Below are positions 45,734 through 55,699 of a DNA stretch of 64,000 nt, piece by piece. This stretch comes from an uncultured Bacteroides sp. (GTDB lineage: Bacteria; Bacteroidota; Bacteroidia; Bacteroidales; Bacteroidaceae). Every line of letters starts with the position of its first letter. Within the stretch, counting starts at the first letter, position 1. The DNA is taken from NCBI RefSeq assembly GCF_910585845.1, contig NZ_CAJUHF010000014.1:1-64000 (forward strand). Direction: 5' to 3'. Made by a program: the position numbers and the translations under genes. The notes beneath the pieces were generated by a model that searched no databases, was not told the origin of the DNA, and saw only the letters and a program-made list of their open reading frames with translations.

Positions 45734-45909
45734 ATAACAAGTAATGTAATGAGAGATAACAAATAATGTAATGAGAGATAACAAGTAATGTAATGAGAGA
45801 TAACAAGTAATGTAATGAGAGATAACAAATAATGTAATGAGGGATAACAAGTAATGTAATGAGGGATAACAAGTAATGTAATGAGGGATAACAAGTAATG
45901 TAATGAAGC
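45734..45909. repeat. Eight tandem 22-bp units (minisatellite) upstream of SusC
   Basis: Core ATAACAAGTAATGTAATGAG plus two bases (AG in units 1-4, GG in units 5-7; unit 8 diverges at its end). Starts at 45734 and every 22 bp. Units differ at only two or three positions. There are no spacers, so this is not CRISPR. A copy-number-variable site is likely. Confidence 0.92.
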
Positions 45910-46070
45910 CTTTCATAACTTCTTTATGTGGTATGATGCATTCCTCCGAACTAAAATAACAATAAAAGATAAATACCCTATTTCATCCCTCACATCTTTC
46001 ACCCATCCGTTAATCGTATAATACGCAAATATTTATGGTGAAACATCTTGTAGTAGTAGAAGAACTTGAT

Positions 46071-46154
46071 TAAAGCTAAGGTTTAGCATGACAAAGCTAA
46101 GGTCTGGCATGACAAAGCTAAGGTTTAGCGACACAAACGTAAACTTTAACCACT
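46071..46154. repeat. Array of four 21-bp units, second member of the 19595 family
   Basis: Units begin at 46071, 46092, 46113 and 46134. The third unit equals the second unit of the 19595 array, and the fourth (CAAACGTAAACTTTAACCAC) matches its diverged third. The unit order is thus conserved between two places 26 kb apart. Confidence 0.85.
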
Positions 46155-46441
46155 CCAAATTTCCGGATACATAACACTTGCTATTCCCGCATACTACTTT
46201 TTCACTTTTCAGGTCTTTCAAGATTAGTCTAATCATTTGATTAATAAAACATTGGACTGAAACTAAAAAAACCAAAACAAGGCTGAAACTTTAATCCTCT
46301 TTCAGATTCTTTAGTTTCAGGACAATGCTCTATAAACCAGATTATTAGCGAATAACTGAAAGAACTGAAACCTGCGGAGACACCGTTTGCAACACCGTAG
46401 AGCCGGAGTATGTATAAAAAGCCGCCGCATTTGTTGCCACA

Positions 46442-46496
46442 TCCCCTGGGGTTTTCCGGACAAATGCGGGGCAACGTTCCGGAAAACCCCAGGGGA
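46442..46496. repeat. GC-rich 19-bp hairpin after GH84
   Basis: TCCCCTGGGGTTTTCCGGA (46442-46460) is the exact reverse complement of 46478-46496. A competing pairing exists: CCGCATTTGT (46425-46434) with ACAAATGCGG in the loop. On the minus strand the T-run (GGCTTTTTAT) comes about 25 bases later. It lies 41 bp after the GH84 stop. Confidence 0.75.
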
Positions 46497-46536
46497 ATCG
46501 GACACAAAGCCCAGGGCAATCAGACGTCAGAAAGAG

Positions 46537-48357
46537 CTATCGCCCACTATCCCGCCGGACAGCCTCCTGATACAAGAGGTCGAAAGCCGGTTGCAGACAG
46601 TAGCTTCCGGTCTTCACTCCCGGCTGGTATCCGTTTTGGTTATAAGTCGTATCTATTTTCGTCATCAACACCTGCAGGGCTTTGGCGTGGGATGCAGCAT
46701 TCTTGAATTTCGTTTTGTCTCCACTGCACTGCGCTGCCAGCATGCGCAACACTTCCCTGCCATATTCACCCTGTAGCTTGAACTGCATCAGCCAAGGGGT
46801 TATCTCCCGGATGAATGCCGGATTTTCATCGGCAGCAAGCAGCTGGTTGGCGGCGGCAATCATGTGTTCGCACTCTTCGTTCACAGCCGATGCCGCGGCA
46901 GCATCCAGCTTCCCTTCACGGCAATAGGCATCCTGCAAGTTCTTCAGGGCCGGACGGAGCTGTTCCGACTCTTCGCGGCGGAAGTCATGTTCGTTCTTGC
47001 CCAGATCGGAATTGTGTGAAGCAAAAGTCTGAAGAGCGGCAGCATGACGAGGCATCAGGTCGCGAATAGCCCTTCGCCACGAAGCGTCGCTATCGTAGGC
47101 TTTCATGTTCCAGACATAGTCGGCTATACTGAAAAGGGCAATCTTCGACGCCTCGGCATGTTCCATAGGGTTGGAGATAAACGCACTGATATCGTCCTTG
47201 ATATCTGTTCCGTTGCCATAGACAGCACCCAGCAGAAGGCGGTCGCGCACGTAGTCGGACACAGGGAAGTTCCACCAGATGAATGCCTTGCGTTTCAGCA
47301 ACGGGTTGATGAATTGCATGGTCGGCTTGTCTATACACGCCACTACCTTGTCGCCCGTCCACAAGATGCCGATGTCCGAATGGAGTTTGTTGCCTAAGGT
47401 CGTGAGATAGCCGCCTTCCAGTTTCGTCCACAGGCGATTGTACTCCGTAGGACACATCAGCAATGGAGCCACATCGCCCTTTGCCTTGACAAAGTTGTGA
47501 TGGAGGTAGTTCAACAGTTCCACCTGCTTTTCGGCAGATGTGCCTTCGCCGGAAATATCATCAAAGAAAACGGCAAAGGCCCTTATTCCCAAACGATACA
47601 TGCTTTCAAACTTTTCCATCAGCAATTCACGGTCTTCCGTATTCCAACGGATATCCTTTCCCGGATGGATCGCCCAATAGAAAAGCACTTCGTTCTGCCG
47701 CGCACGTTCCACCAGTTCTTTCAACTGTTCGGCTTCCTGTGCCGGATAGGGTTTGCGCCAATTGGGCGAGCTGTGATAGGGATCGTCCTTAGGACCGTAA
47801 ATATAGATATTCATCTTGTTGCGCCCATAGAAGTCGAGCTGGGACAGACGTGCCTCCCGACTCCAAGGAATCCCATAGAACCCCTCTACCACACCCCGAT
47901 AAGGGACATCGGGATAGTCCGTCACCTCTGCCAACGGCAACTTGGGCAATGAAAGCAGTTGCGCCAATGTCTGTACTCCATAAAAGGCTCCTCTACGGTC
48001 GGCACCGGCAACCACAATCCCTTCCTTGTCTATCTTCAGATAATAGCCTTCGGGCTTCTTCGGGATGCGTGCGGCGTATTTCCTTACGGACTTGTCGCCT
48101 TTCACACCGATACAAACAGAAAAGCCGGAAGATGCCACTGCATCCGGAAAGAGGCTGCACAGCAATTGTTCCGCCGCACTTTCCTGCAAAGCGGCTCCTA
48201 CCTGTAAACTATACTTTGCAGGAACCGAAACAGAGTCCTCACTACCCACATAGCTCTGCGGAGTGGGCTGAAGGTGAAAATCTTGCGCAACAGCTTCCGC
48301 CCACGAACAAAGGAGCAACAGGCTCCAAAGCAATAAAATGTTTTTCATCAATACCAT
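46537..48357 (-). CDS. GH84 beta-N-acetylglucosaminidase (O-GlcNAcase-like)
   Basis: A 606-residue exported enzyme (LLLWSLLLLCSWAEAVAQ signal peptide; start at 48357 or ATG 48348). The N-terminal domain is followed by GVVEGFYGIPWSREARLSQL, NIYIYGPKDDPYHSSPNWRK and the catalytic Asp pair in FAVFFDDISGEGTSAEKQVE (about 266-267). FIWWNFPVSDYV and the YVWNMKAYDSDASW segment follow. This is the family of Bacteroides hexosaminidases used as models of human O-GlcNAcase; substrate-assisted cleavage releases GlcNAc. It ends TAG at about 600 residues, shorter than the roughly 740 I recall for the B. thetaiotaomicron model enzyme, so a C-terminal module may be absent. Confidence 0.92.
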   Translation of the reverse strand: MVLMKNILLLWSLLLLCSWAEAVAQDFHLQPTPQSYVGSEDSVSVPAKYSLQVGAALQESAAEQLLCSLFPDAVASSGFSVCIGVKGDKSVRKYAARIPKKPEGYYLKIDKEGIVVAGADRRGAFYGVQTLAQLLSLPKLPLAEVTDYPDVPYRGVVEGFYGIPWSREARLSQLDFYGRNKMNIYIYGPKDDPYHSSPNWRKPYPAQEAEQLKELVERARQNEVLFYWAIHPGKDIRWNTEDRELLMEKFESMYRLGIRAFAVFFDDISGEGTSAEKQVELLNYLHHNFVKAKGDVAPLLMCPTEYNRLWTKLEGGYLTTLGNKLHSDIGILWTGDKVVACIDKPTMQFINPLLKRKAFIWWNFPVSDYVRDRLLLGAVYGNGTDIKDDISAFISNPMEHAEASKIALFSIADYVWNMKAYDSDASWRRAIRDLMPRHAAALQTFASHNSDLGKNEHDFRREESEQLRPALKNLQDAYCREGKLDAAAASAVNEECEHMIAAANQLLAADENPAFIREITPWLMQFKLQGEYGREVLRMLAAQCSGDKTKFKNAASHAKALQVLMTKIDTTYNQNGYQPGVKTGSYCLQPAFDLLYQEAVRRDSGR

Positions 48358-48497
48358 AAAATTTTAAAGATTCATACTCACAGCTGAGATATACACAACT
48401 GTCAGATGCAAAATAAGAACATTTCTTCTGAGAAAAAGGAGAATTTCTGACCGAAAAAAGCGAATTACCGCATCCGAAGAGAGACTTTTGCCCTATT

Positions 48498-49601
48498 TCA
48501 ATCGGTCGTCCGCCGTGTCCCCGAGGGTTTACGCAGCAAGGTGTCCTGCCTCAACGGACAACCCAATACCGGAATGCCGTCTTTGTCCCACTCCACTTTC
48601 TGCATACAGACCTCGTATTTGTCAAGAGAGATAAACATGTCTTCCAGATCCTTGCGCACATTATAAAGGTAGTAATATTCCGTCTCGTCGGGCGAAGGGA
48701 TGAAGCAGACGATACTGGGTCCATAAAGTTTATCAGACGTATTCTGGTCGAACACCGGAACAGGACACTTCTTCCATGAAGCGGAGTTGAGCAGGTCGGC
48801 AGAAGCATCTGCCTGCAACATGCCTTCGCAATAATAAGGCGTCCAGCGGCCACTGGCAGCATAATAAATCAGGATTTTGTCCTGCCGGAGCGACCTGAAC
48901 ACTTGCGGACACTCATTCACATAAATAGGATAGGCGGTGCGATTGCCGTCGATACCTACCCACTGGCACTCCCACTCATATTCCGGTTTCGATATCAGCA
49001 CACGCTCCGAAGACAAGGTCCAGGGGTTCTCCATCTCGGCAATATAGATGCACTGGTTTTCCTCATAAACCCTGCGGGAAGGCCAGCCGCACCACACCAG
49101 ATACAAACGGCCGTCCTGCTGGAACACCGTGGAGAACATGGCCACAGACTTCTCCCTGTCCGTCTCAATACGCCCTTTCAGTTTGAATGTGCCCTGCATC
49201 GGATCCGGCGAATCATTCTCCAGCACATAGATACAGCGGTCATCCAGGTTATTGTCATTCCCCGTGAAATAGACATACCACTTTGAATCAATGTAGTGTA
49301 ATTCGGCATCATCAATGTTTCTGACAGAAGAATCGGTGGAATTCCATATATTCTTGAGTTCTTTATCCTTCAGCAGCGTAACATCTTCCGCTGCACGCAA
49401 ATAGATGTTCGACAGTCCTCCAAAAATACCATAATACATACCGCGATGAAACAGGACGTGATGCCCCAAAGAAGTGGCGGATATAGGGTTGACATAATAC
49501 TGCAAGGAATCGATTCCGGCAGCATGGTCGGCACGCTTCCCGGAACAACAAGAGAAGCAACACCACACGAGCAAACAAAGAAAAATACAATTAAATCTCA
49601 T
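48498..49601 (-). CDS. GH43-like five-bladed propeller lipoprotein
   Basis: A 367-residue lipoprotein (LLVWCCFSCCSGK). Propeller signatures: NIDDAELHYIDSKWYVYFTG (a general-acid or transition-state Asp region), YLVWCGWPSRRVYEENQCIY, IYVNECPQVFRSLRQDKILI (Glu in NEC, where GH43 has NEGP) and SADLLNSASWKKCPVPVFDQ. These are features of GH43-type arabinosidase/galactosidase relatives. The changed EGP motif leaves the activity uncertain. It is divergent from GH2, so the 255-bp gap holds both promoters. Confidence 0.75.
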   Translation of the reverse strand: MRFNCIFLCLLVWCCFSCCSGKRADHAAGIDSLQYYVNPISATSLGHHVLFHRGMYYGIFGGLSNIYLRAAEDVTLLKDKELKNIWNSTDSSVRNIDDAELHYIDSKWYVYFTGNDNNLDDRCIYVLENDSPDPMQGTFKLKGRIETDREKSVAMFSTVFQQDGRLYLVWCGWPSRRVYEENQCIYIAEMENPWTLSSERVLISKPEYEWECQWVGIDGNRTAYPIYVNECPQVFRSLRQDKILIYYAASGRWTPYYCEGMLQADASADLLNSASWKKCPVPVFDQNTSDKLYGPSIVCFIPSPDETEYYYLYNVRKDLEDMFISLDKYEVCMQKVEWDKDGIPVLGCPLRQDTLLRKPSGTRRTTD

Positions 49602-49856
49602 TATACAGCAATTATTTAAGGGATAAACAAATCCGGAATATCCGTCAAATAACCGTATCCTTTTCTATTCCGGTTTCTTTCCGACATTCTCAAAACGTCC
49701 GCAAAGTAATGTATTTTATTCTTAAGAAAAAGCACTTGCAACAAGATTCGCCTTTTTTGGTCAGTTTTTATCCTCTCATAAGGACAAATTGGAGCACCTT
49801 TGCCCTGATTCCGCACGACAACCGGAAACAACTTTAATTTATAAACAACAGATGAT

Positions 49857-51677
49857 ATGAAAATGAAAAGATTGATGTTAGCATGCGCCTTAACGTTGGG
49901 TCTGCAAGTTCCTTCCCTCGCCCAATGGAAACCGGCAGGCAACAGAATAAAAACGGAATGGGGAGAGAAACTGAATCCGGACAATGTCCTGCCGGAATAT
50001 CCGCGCCCCATGATGGAACGTAAAGAATGGAAAAACCTGAATGGTCTGTGGGACTACGCTATCCGTTCCTGTGGAGAAGCGGAACCGAAAGCCTACGACG
50101 GCAAGATATTAGTACCTTTCGCCATAGAATCATCGCTGTCAGGAGTAGGAAAGCACCTGGAAGGAAGCCAAGAATTGTGGTACACCCGGCAATTTGAAAT
50201 ACCTTCCGGCTGGAAAGGCAAAAGGGTATTGCTGCATTTCGGTGCTGTGGACTGGAGAGCAGATGTATGGGTCAACAATATCAGTGTGGGCAGGCACGAA
50301 GGCGGGTATACCCCTTTCTGTTTCGACGTGACCGATGCCCTGCAAAAAGGGAGCAACAAACTGAGCATACGCGTATGGGACCCAACCAACGAGGGACCAC
50401 AGCCCGTAGGAAAACAGGCTAACCAGCCGAAAGGAATCTGGTACACAGCCGTATCGGGTATCTGGCAGACTGTATGGCTCGAACCGGTGAACGATATTTA
50501 CATTGCTTCCTTGAGAATCACGCCCGACATCGACCTCAGACGGTTGCGAATCGAACCCCGGACCGGCGAGAACGAATGGAAAGGATGCCGCATCGAAGCG
50601 GAAGTATACGACGACGGCAAACTGGTAGCTACGGGAGCAGCCATCCGTGGAGAGGCTATAGACATCTGCATGCCTGAGAACATGAAATTATGGTCGCCCG
50701 ATACACCTTTCTTATATACGCTGAAAGTGCGTCTGAAACGAAACGGCGTAGAAACAGACGTAGTGAATAGCTATGCTGCCATGCGGAAGTTCTCCTACAA
50801 ACGTGATGCGGACGGTGCCGTAAGGATGCAGCTAAACAACAAAAATTTGTTCCAGTTCGGTCCGTTGGACCAAGGCTGGTGGCCCGATGGCCTCTATACC
50901 GCCCCCACGGATGAGGCACTGATCTACGACATACAGAAAACCAAAGACTTCGGCTTCAACATGATCCGCAAACACGTGAAAGTAGAACCTGCACGCTGGT
51001 ACACGCACTGCGACCGTATGGGCATCATCGTATGGCAGGACATGCCGAATGGTGACAAGATGCACGAATGGAATCAGCGTGACTACTTTACCGGTGCCGA
51101 CCTGACGCGTACTCCGCAATCGGAAGCCATCTACCGCAAGGAATGGAAAGAGATTATGGACTATCTCTACTCCTCTCCCTGTATCGGTGTGTGGGTTCCC
51201 TTCAACGAAGGATGGGGCCAGTTCAAGACAGAAGAAACAGCTCAATGGACCAAACAATACGACAGCACCCGACTGGTTAATGCTGCCAGTGGCGGCAATC
51301 ACTATCCCTGCGGTGACATGCTGGACATTCATAGCTACCCGGGACCTGAGCCCTTTCTCTACGACGCCCAGCGCGTCAATGTGATAGGCGAATACGGGGG
51401 TATAGGTTATGTCGTGGAAGATCATGTGTGGGAAGCCGACCGCAACTGGGGATATATCCGGTTCAACACGTCGGAAGAAGTCACTGACGAGTATGTGAAA
51501 TATGCCAAGGAGTTGAAAAAGTTAGTCCTGAAAGGCTTTACCGGCGCGGTATATACCCAGACTTCGGATGTGGAAATCGAAGTGAACGGCCTGATGACAT
51601 ACGACCGCAAAGTGATCAAAGTAAACGAACAGCGCATCAGGGAAATCAATCTGGATATTTGCAATTCTCTGAAATAA
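49857..51677 (+). CDS. GH2 family glycosidase (beta-galactosidase/glucuronidase type)
   Basis: A 606-residue exported enzyme (MLACALTLGLQVPSLAQ). The sugar-binding domain (WYTRQFEIPSGWKGKRVLLH, FGAVDWRADVWVNNISVGRH) and an immunoglobulin-like domain precede the barrel. The acid/base Glu451 is in VPFNEGWGQF and the nucleophile Glu512 in NVIGEYGGIG. KHVKVEPARWYTHCDRMGII is a typical GH2 turn. The protein lacks the long C-terminal domains of LacZ. The substrate is uncertain (beta-galactose, mannose or uronic acid). The HTCS gene begins 17 bp later. Confidence 0.9.
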   Translation: MKMKRLMLACALTLGLQVPSLAQWKPAGNRIKTEWGEKLNPDNVLPEYPRPMMERKEWKNLNGLWDYAIRSCGEAEPKAYDGKILVPFAIESSLSGVGKHLEGSQELWYTRQFEIPSGWKGKRVLLHFGAVDWRADVWVNNISVGRHEGGYTPFCFDVTDALQKGSNKLSIRVWDPTNEGPQPVGKQANQPKGIWYTAVSGIWQTVWLEPVNDIYIASLRITPDIDLRRLRIEPRTGENEWKGCRIEAEVYDDGKLVATGAAIRGEAIDICMPENMKLWSPDTPFLYTLKVRLKRNGVETDVVNSYAAMRKFSYKRDADGAVRMQLNNKNLFQFGPLDQGWWPDGLYTAPTDEALIYDIQKTKDFGFNMIRKHVKVEPARWYTHCDRMGIIVWQDMPNGDKMHEWNQRDYFTGADLTRTPQSEAIYRKEWKEIMDYLYSSPCIGVWVPFNEGWGQFKTEETAQWTKQYDSTRLVNAASGGNHYPCGDMLDIHSYPGPEPFLYDAQRVNVIGEYGGIGYVVEDHVWEADRNWGYIRFNTSEEVTDEYVKYAKELKKLVLKGFTGAVYTQTSDVEIEVNGLMTYDRKVIKVNEQRIREINLDICNSLK

Positions 51678-51694
51678 ATCCTACATTCGCCGCG

Positions 51695-54600
51695 ATGAAA
51701 AGACTGTGTCTCATATTGTGCCTCTTTATCGGGATGTCCGTTTATCCGGCCATCGCCTCCGAAATATTATCGGTAAGAAGGCTCAATGTGGGAAACGGTC
51801 TTTCCTACAACACGGCTACCTGCTGCCTGCAAGACAGCTACGGCTTTATCTGGATCGGAACCGAGAACGGACTGAACCGTTACGACGGATACAACAACCG
51901 GATATATCGCAGCAACAGCAATCACAAATACTCCTTGGGCAACAGCCACATCAAGACATTGGCAGAGCTAAACCAAGAGTTGTGGATAGGAACTGAAAAC
52001 GGTATCTATATCTACCGCCATACTTCGGATGACTTCTCACACTTCGACGTCCCTACGCAATTCGGCGTCATCATCAGCAGCGAGATACGGAAGATAGTCA
52101 AGACCCGCAACGGCTTGATGTGGATAGCCACCATCGGCCAAGGTCTTTTCATCTATAACCCCCAAACAGGAACCATGAAGCAAGATTGCGTGCGGAACTC
52201 TTTCATCAACGACATCTGCGAGGACGAAGATGGCCGCATCTACGTTCTTTCACGCCAGAAGGGACTCATGATATACGATGAAGAGGGAAACCGAAAACCC
52301 GCCGATCCTTCCTTAACCGAATTTACCGAAGGGAGCGGAATAAACTTCCTGCAATGTATCGGCGGAAATCTTTGGTTCAATCAAGGCAATAAGTTGTTCT
52401 GCTACCAGAAGTTGTTGGGAAACACAGAAGTATATGGAACAAGCGAAAAACGGTTAGGCACCATCCTATGCCTCGTCAAATACAGGGAAAAGAGCCTACT
52501 GGTCGGTACGGATAAAGGAATCTTTGCCTTGCAACTGCCACAAAGCACCTTCGAGGAAATCAATCTGCCCACCGGTTTCCTGAATATCAAGCAACCGCAT
52601 ATCAATGACTTGATGTGCGACAACGAAGGCAACATCTGGATAATGACCAACTACAATGGAGTGGAAATCATCAACAACCAACTGAAACGCTTTGAAGCTT
52701 ATTCTATCCCTGCCACAAACACACACACGGAAGCCGACAGGAAAGAAGTGAGAGCCTTCTACGAAGACCCACAGAAAAATATATGGCTGGGGACTTCCGA
52801 AGGTCTGTGGATATTCGACCCTGCAACCAAGAAGTTCAGCGAATACCCCTTCGAGAACATGCCAAAACACCGATTGGATATCTGTAGCCTATTGCCCAAC
52901 AAAGAGGAACTATGGATAGGCACTTACAAAGAGGGTATCTACAGACTGAATATACATACCGGAAAATGGAAAAACTACCGCTATTCACAACAAATGCCCC
53001 ATACCATACCCAGCAATGATGTATTGAGTCTCTATCAAGGACATAACGGTACCATATACGTAGGTACCAGCATCGGTCTGTGCCGCTACCGCGCAGAAAC
53101 CGACAACTTCCTGCCCATCATACAGGTGGGAGCCATGACAGCCGTGACAGACATCCTGGAAGATTCGCAACAACATCTTTGGATAGCCACCTCGAACAGC
53201 GGGGTTTTCAGAATGACTACCCCGAAAACGGGTGGCACTATATGGAAGCATTATAAGAAAGTCAACCAGGACTCTACCAGCATTATCAGCAATTCCATCA
53301 CAAACTTATTTGAAGACAAAAATAATCAGATATGGTTCGGAACCAATGAATCGGGTATATGCCACTTTTCCGAAGCAAACGGGCACTTTTCTGATCTCTT
53401 GCCCGACAACAGTACTCCATTGAACGGAAACATGGCATGTGCCATCCGACAAGACCGATATGGAGACTTATGGATTTCAAGCAATAACGGCATCTACAGG
53501 GTTTCCCCAAATAACCAAAAGAGAATCAGACAATTCACCATAAACGATGGACTGCAAAGCAACCAGTTTCTACCCAAAGCTTCTTTGCTCTCTTCGGACC
53601 ATAAGCTCTATTTCGGCGGCATCAACGGGTTCAATATCCTGACCCCCGAAGACATAAAGAACAATCCGCACATCCCTCCCGTATATATCATGGAGATAGA
53701 CTTTCCGCATATAAACAGCCAAGAGCGGAACGATAACATCGGTAAGGCACTCTATACACAGAAAGAGATACGGTTGCCCTACGAATATAACACCTTCTCC
53801 CTACGATTTGCGGCACTCAGCTATGAAGACCCTTCCAACAATCAATATAGTTACCGACTGAAAGGTGTAGACAAGAAATGGATTACAAACAATTCCAACC
53901 ATTTGGCATCCTACACCCACCTACCGCCGGGAGAATATGAATTCCAAGTAAAAGGAGCCAACAACGATGGCGTATGGAACGAACAGACCACTTCGCTCCG
54001 CATCGTCATCACTCCCCCGTATTGGCTGAGCACTCCTGCCTACATTGCCTATGTGTTGCTATTCTTGCTCATCATCGGCTATGTCACCTACCGCTGGCGA
54101 TTGCACATCAAGCGCAAATACAACCAGATGATGGAAGAGTTCCGCACCACACAAGAGAAAGAGATTTATAAACAGAAAATAAACTTCTTCATCAATCTGG
54201 TGCACGAGATACGTACACCACTCAGCCTGATATGCCTGCCTTTAGAGAAACTGCGCGATGAAAAGACAGAAGACCATGGCAGACATCTGTCTCTGATTGA
54301 AAAAAACGTCAACTATCTGCTTGAAATCACCAACCAGTTGCTCGATTTCCAGAAAATAGAAAACAAGCAGATGAAACTCAACCTGAAAAGGCACAATGTC
54401 AAAACAATCATAAACGACCTTGCCGAACAATTCAAAGATGCGGCATCACTCAAGAACCTCAAACTTATCGTTAACCTGCCTGCACACGATGTGGAAGGCA
54501 TGATTGACAGTGACATTGTCCGCAAGATCATCGTCAACCTGATGAGCAATGCCCTGAAATATGCGACATCGACCATCGAACTGACCTTAGAGGAAACGCC

Positions 54601-55687
54601 CGGACAGATTACAATCCATGTAGACAATGATGGTCCGGAAATACCCGAAGGACAGGAAGAAAAGATATTCCAGATATTCTATCAACTGCCAGACCACAAG
54701 AAACAAATGCCGGGAACAGGCATCGGACTCGCTTTCTCCAAATCGCTGGCGAAAACCCATCAAGGCACTCTGTCCGCACAGAACCTGCCGACGGGCGGAT
54801 GTTCATTCACTCTTTCGTTGCCATTAGAGAAAAGCACAACAGAAACTGTCGAACAGGCATTCATGGAAAAGGAAGAGAGTGTAGCGGACATGAACCTGCC
54901 GGAAGAGAAACGACAAACGGTGCTGATTGTAGAGGACAATATCGAACTGCAAAATGAGATACGCGAAGCACTGGGACAATGGTACAAAGTGTATACCGCC
55001 AACAACGGAAAGGAAGCACTCGAGAAGCTTGAAATGAACGATACCACGGATGTCATCGTCAGTGATGTCATGATGCCCGAAATGGATGGCATAGAGATGT
55101 GCCGCCACATCAAGACCAATCTTGCCTACTCGCACATCCCCGTCATTCTGCTGACTGCCAAGACCAATCTGGAATCGAAAACGGAAGGTATGGAGAACGG
55201 AGCAGAGGTATATATGGAGAAGCCGTTCAGCATCAGGCAACTGCATAGCCAGATAGAAAATCTGCTGAAGTTGCGTATGGCATTCCATGACTTGATGCTC
55301 CAGTCTGCCGGAACCGCACACCAGCCTCCCCTTTCCGAATACATCCTCTCTGAATGTGATATCAACTTTATGAAAGAGGTCGATGCGACCCTTACAAAGA
55401 ATCTGGATGAAGAAAGTTTCTCCGTAGACCATCTGGCGGACGCCATGAACATGAGCCGCACCAACTTCTACCGGAAGGTGAAAACACTGACCGGAATGGC
55501 TCCCAACGTCTATATCAAGAACTTTAGGCTCAACCAGGCTGCCGAACTGCTTGCCCAAAACATGCGCATCAATGAAGTGATGTTGCGCGTAGGATTCATA
55601 GCCCCCTCCTATTTCGCCAAATGCTTCAAAGCCAAATTCGGCAAACTGCCCAAAGAGTATCAGAATACACTCGGCAAGCAAGAATAA
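51695..55687 (+). CDS. Hybrid two-component system sensor/regulator (HTCS)
   Basis: A 1330-residue one-protein signalling system of the inner membrane, starting at ATG 51695 (MKRLCLILCLFIGMSVYPAI). The periplasmic part has Reg_prop propeller repeats (SYGFIWIGTENGLNRYDGYN and many WIGT/WIAT words, about 25-680) and a Y_Y_Y domain (about 690-775). A membrane helix lies near 780-800. His837 in FINLVHEIRTPLSL is the phosphorylated His, followed by an ATPase domain (GTGIGLAFSKSLAKTHQG), a receiver with Asp1124 in VIVSDVMMPEMDG, and an AraC-type HTH (about 1243-1325). Such proteins bind a breakdown product of the target glycan and switch on the locus. Confidence 0.96.
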   Translation: MKRLCLILCLFIGMSVYPAIASEILSVRRLNVGNGLSYNTATCCLQDSYGFIWIGTENGLNRYDGYNNRIYRSNSNHKYSLGNSHIKTLAELNQELWIGTENGIYIYRHTSDDFSHFDVPTQFGVIISSEIRKIVKTRNGLMWIATIGQGLFIYNPQTGTMKQDCVRNSFINDICEDEDGRIYVLSRQKGLMIYDEEGNRKPADPSLTEFTEGSGINFLQCIGGNLWFNQGNKLFCYQKLLGNTEVYGTSEKRLGTILCLVKYREKSLLVGTDKGIFALQLPQSTFEEINLPTGFLNIKQPHINDLMCDNEGNIWIMTNYNGVEIINNQLKRFEAYSIPATNTHTEADRKEVRAFYEDPQKNIWLGTSEGLWIFDPATKKFSEYPFENMPKHRLDICSLLPNKEELWIGTYKEGIYRLNIHTGKWKNYRYSQQMPHTIPSNDVLSLYQGHNGTIYVGTSIGLCRYRAETDNFLPIIQVGAMTAVTDILEDSQQHLWIATSNSGVFRMTTPKTGGTIWKHYKKVNQDSTSIISNSITNLFEDKNNQIWFGTNESGICHFSEANGHFSDLLPDNSTPLNGNMACAIRQDRYGDLWISSNNGIYRVSPNNQKRIRQFTINDGLQSNQFLPKASLLSSDHKLYFGGINGFNILTPEDIKNNPHIPPVYIMEIDFPHINSQERNDNIGKALYTQKEIRLPYEYNTFSLRFAALSYEDPSNNQYSYRLKGVDKKWITNNSNHLASYTHLPPGEYEFQVKGANNDGVWNEQTTSLRIVITPPYWLSTPAYIAYVLLFLLIIGYVTYRWRLHIKRKYNQMMEEFRTTQEKEIYKQKINFFINLVHEIRTPLSLICLPLEKLRDEKTEDHGRHLSLIEKNVNYLLEITNQLLDFQKIENKQMKLNLKRHNVKTIINDLAEQFKDAASLKNLKLIVNLPAHDVEGMIDSDIVRKIIVNLMSNALKYATSTIELTLEETPGQITIHVDNDGPEIPEGQEEKIFQIFYQLPDHKKQMPGTGIGLAFSKSLAKTHQGTLSAQNLPTGGCSFTLSLPLEKSTTETVEQAFMEKEESVADMNLPEEKRQTVLIVEDNIELQNEIREALGQWYKVYTANNGKEALEKLEMNDTTDVIVSDVMMPEMDGIEMCRHIKTNLAYSHIPVILLTAKTNLESKTEGMENGAEVYMEKPFSIRQLHSQIENLLKLRMAFHDLMLQSAGTAHQPPLSEYILSECDINFMKEVDATLTKNLDEESFSVDHLADAMNMSRTNFYRKVKTLTGMAPNVYIKNFRLNQAAELLAQNMRINEVMLRVGFIAPSYFAKCFKAKFGKLPKEYQNTLGKQE

Positions 55688-55699
55688 AAAAACAGATTT

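Larger units (their letters stand above)
45483..46536. other. 1-kb gene-free region upstream of SusC
   Basis: From the SusC side: candidate -7 words on the minus strand (TATTTTTG at 45579-45586, TAAGTTTG at 45567-45574) without a perfect -33; the 22-bp array 45734-45909; an AT-rich part; the 21-bp array 46071-46154; and a GC-rich hairpin 46442-46496 close to the GH84 stop. Open frames across it follow the repeats and are not protein-like. Confidence 0.65.

Noticed and set aside
45734..45909. Possible CRISPR array
   Set aside because: The 22-bp units follow each other directly without spacers, and there are no cas genes. It is a tandem repeat.
45572..45916. Minus-strand frame with HYITCYLSL repeats
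   Set aside because: It is only the translation of the 22-bp array.
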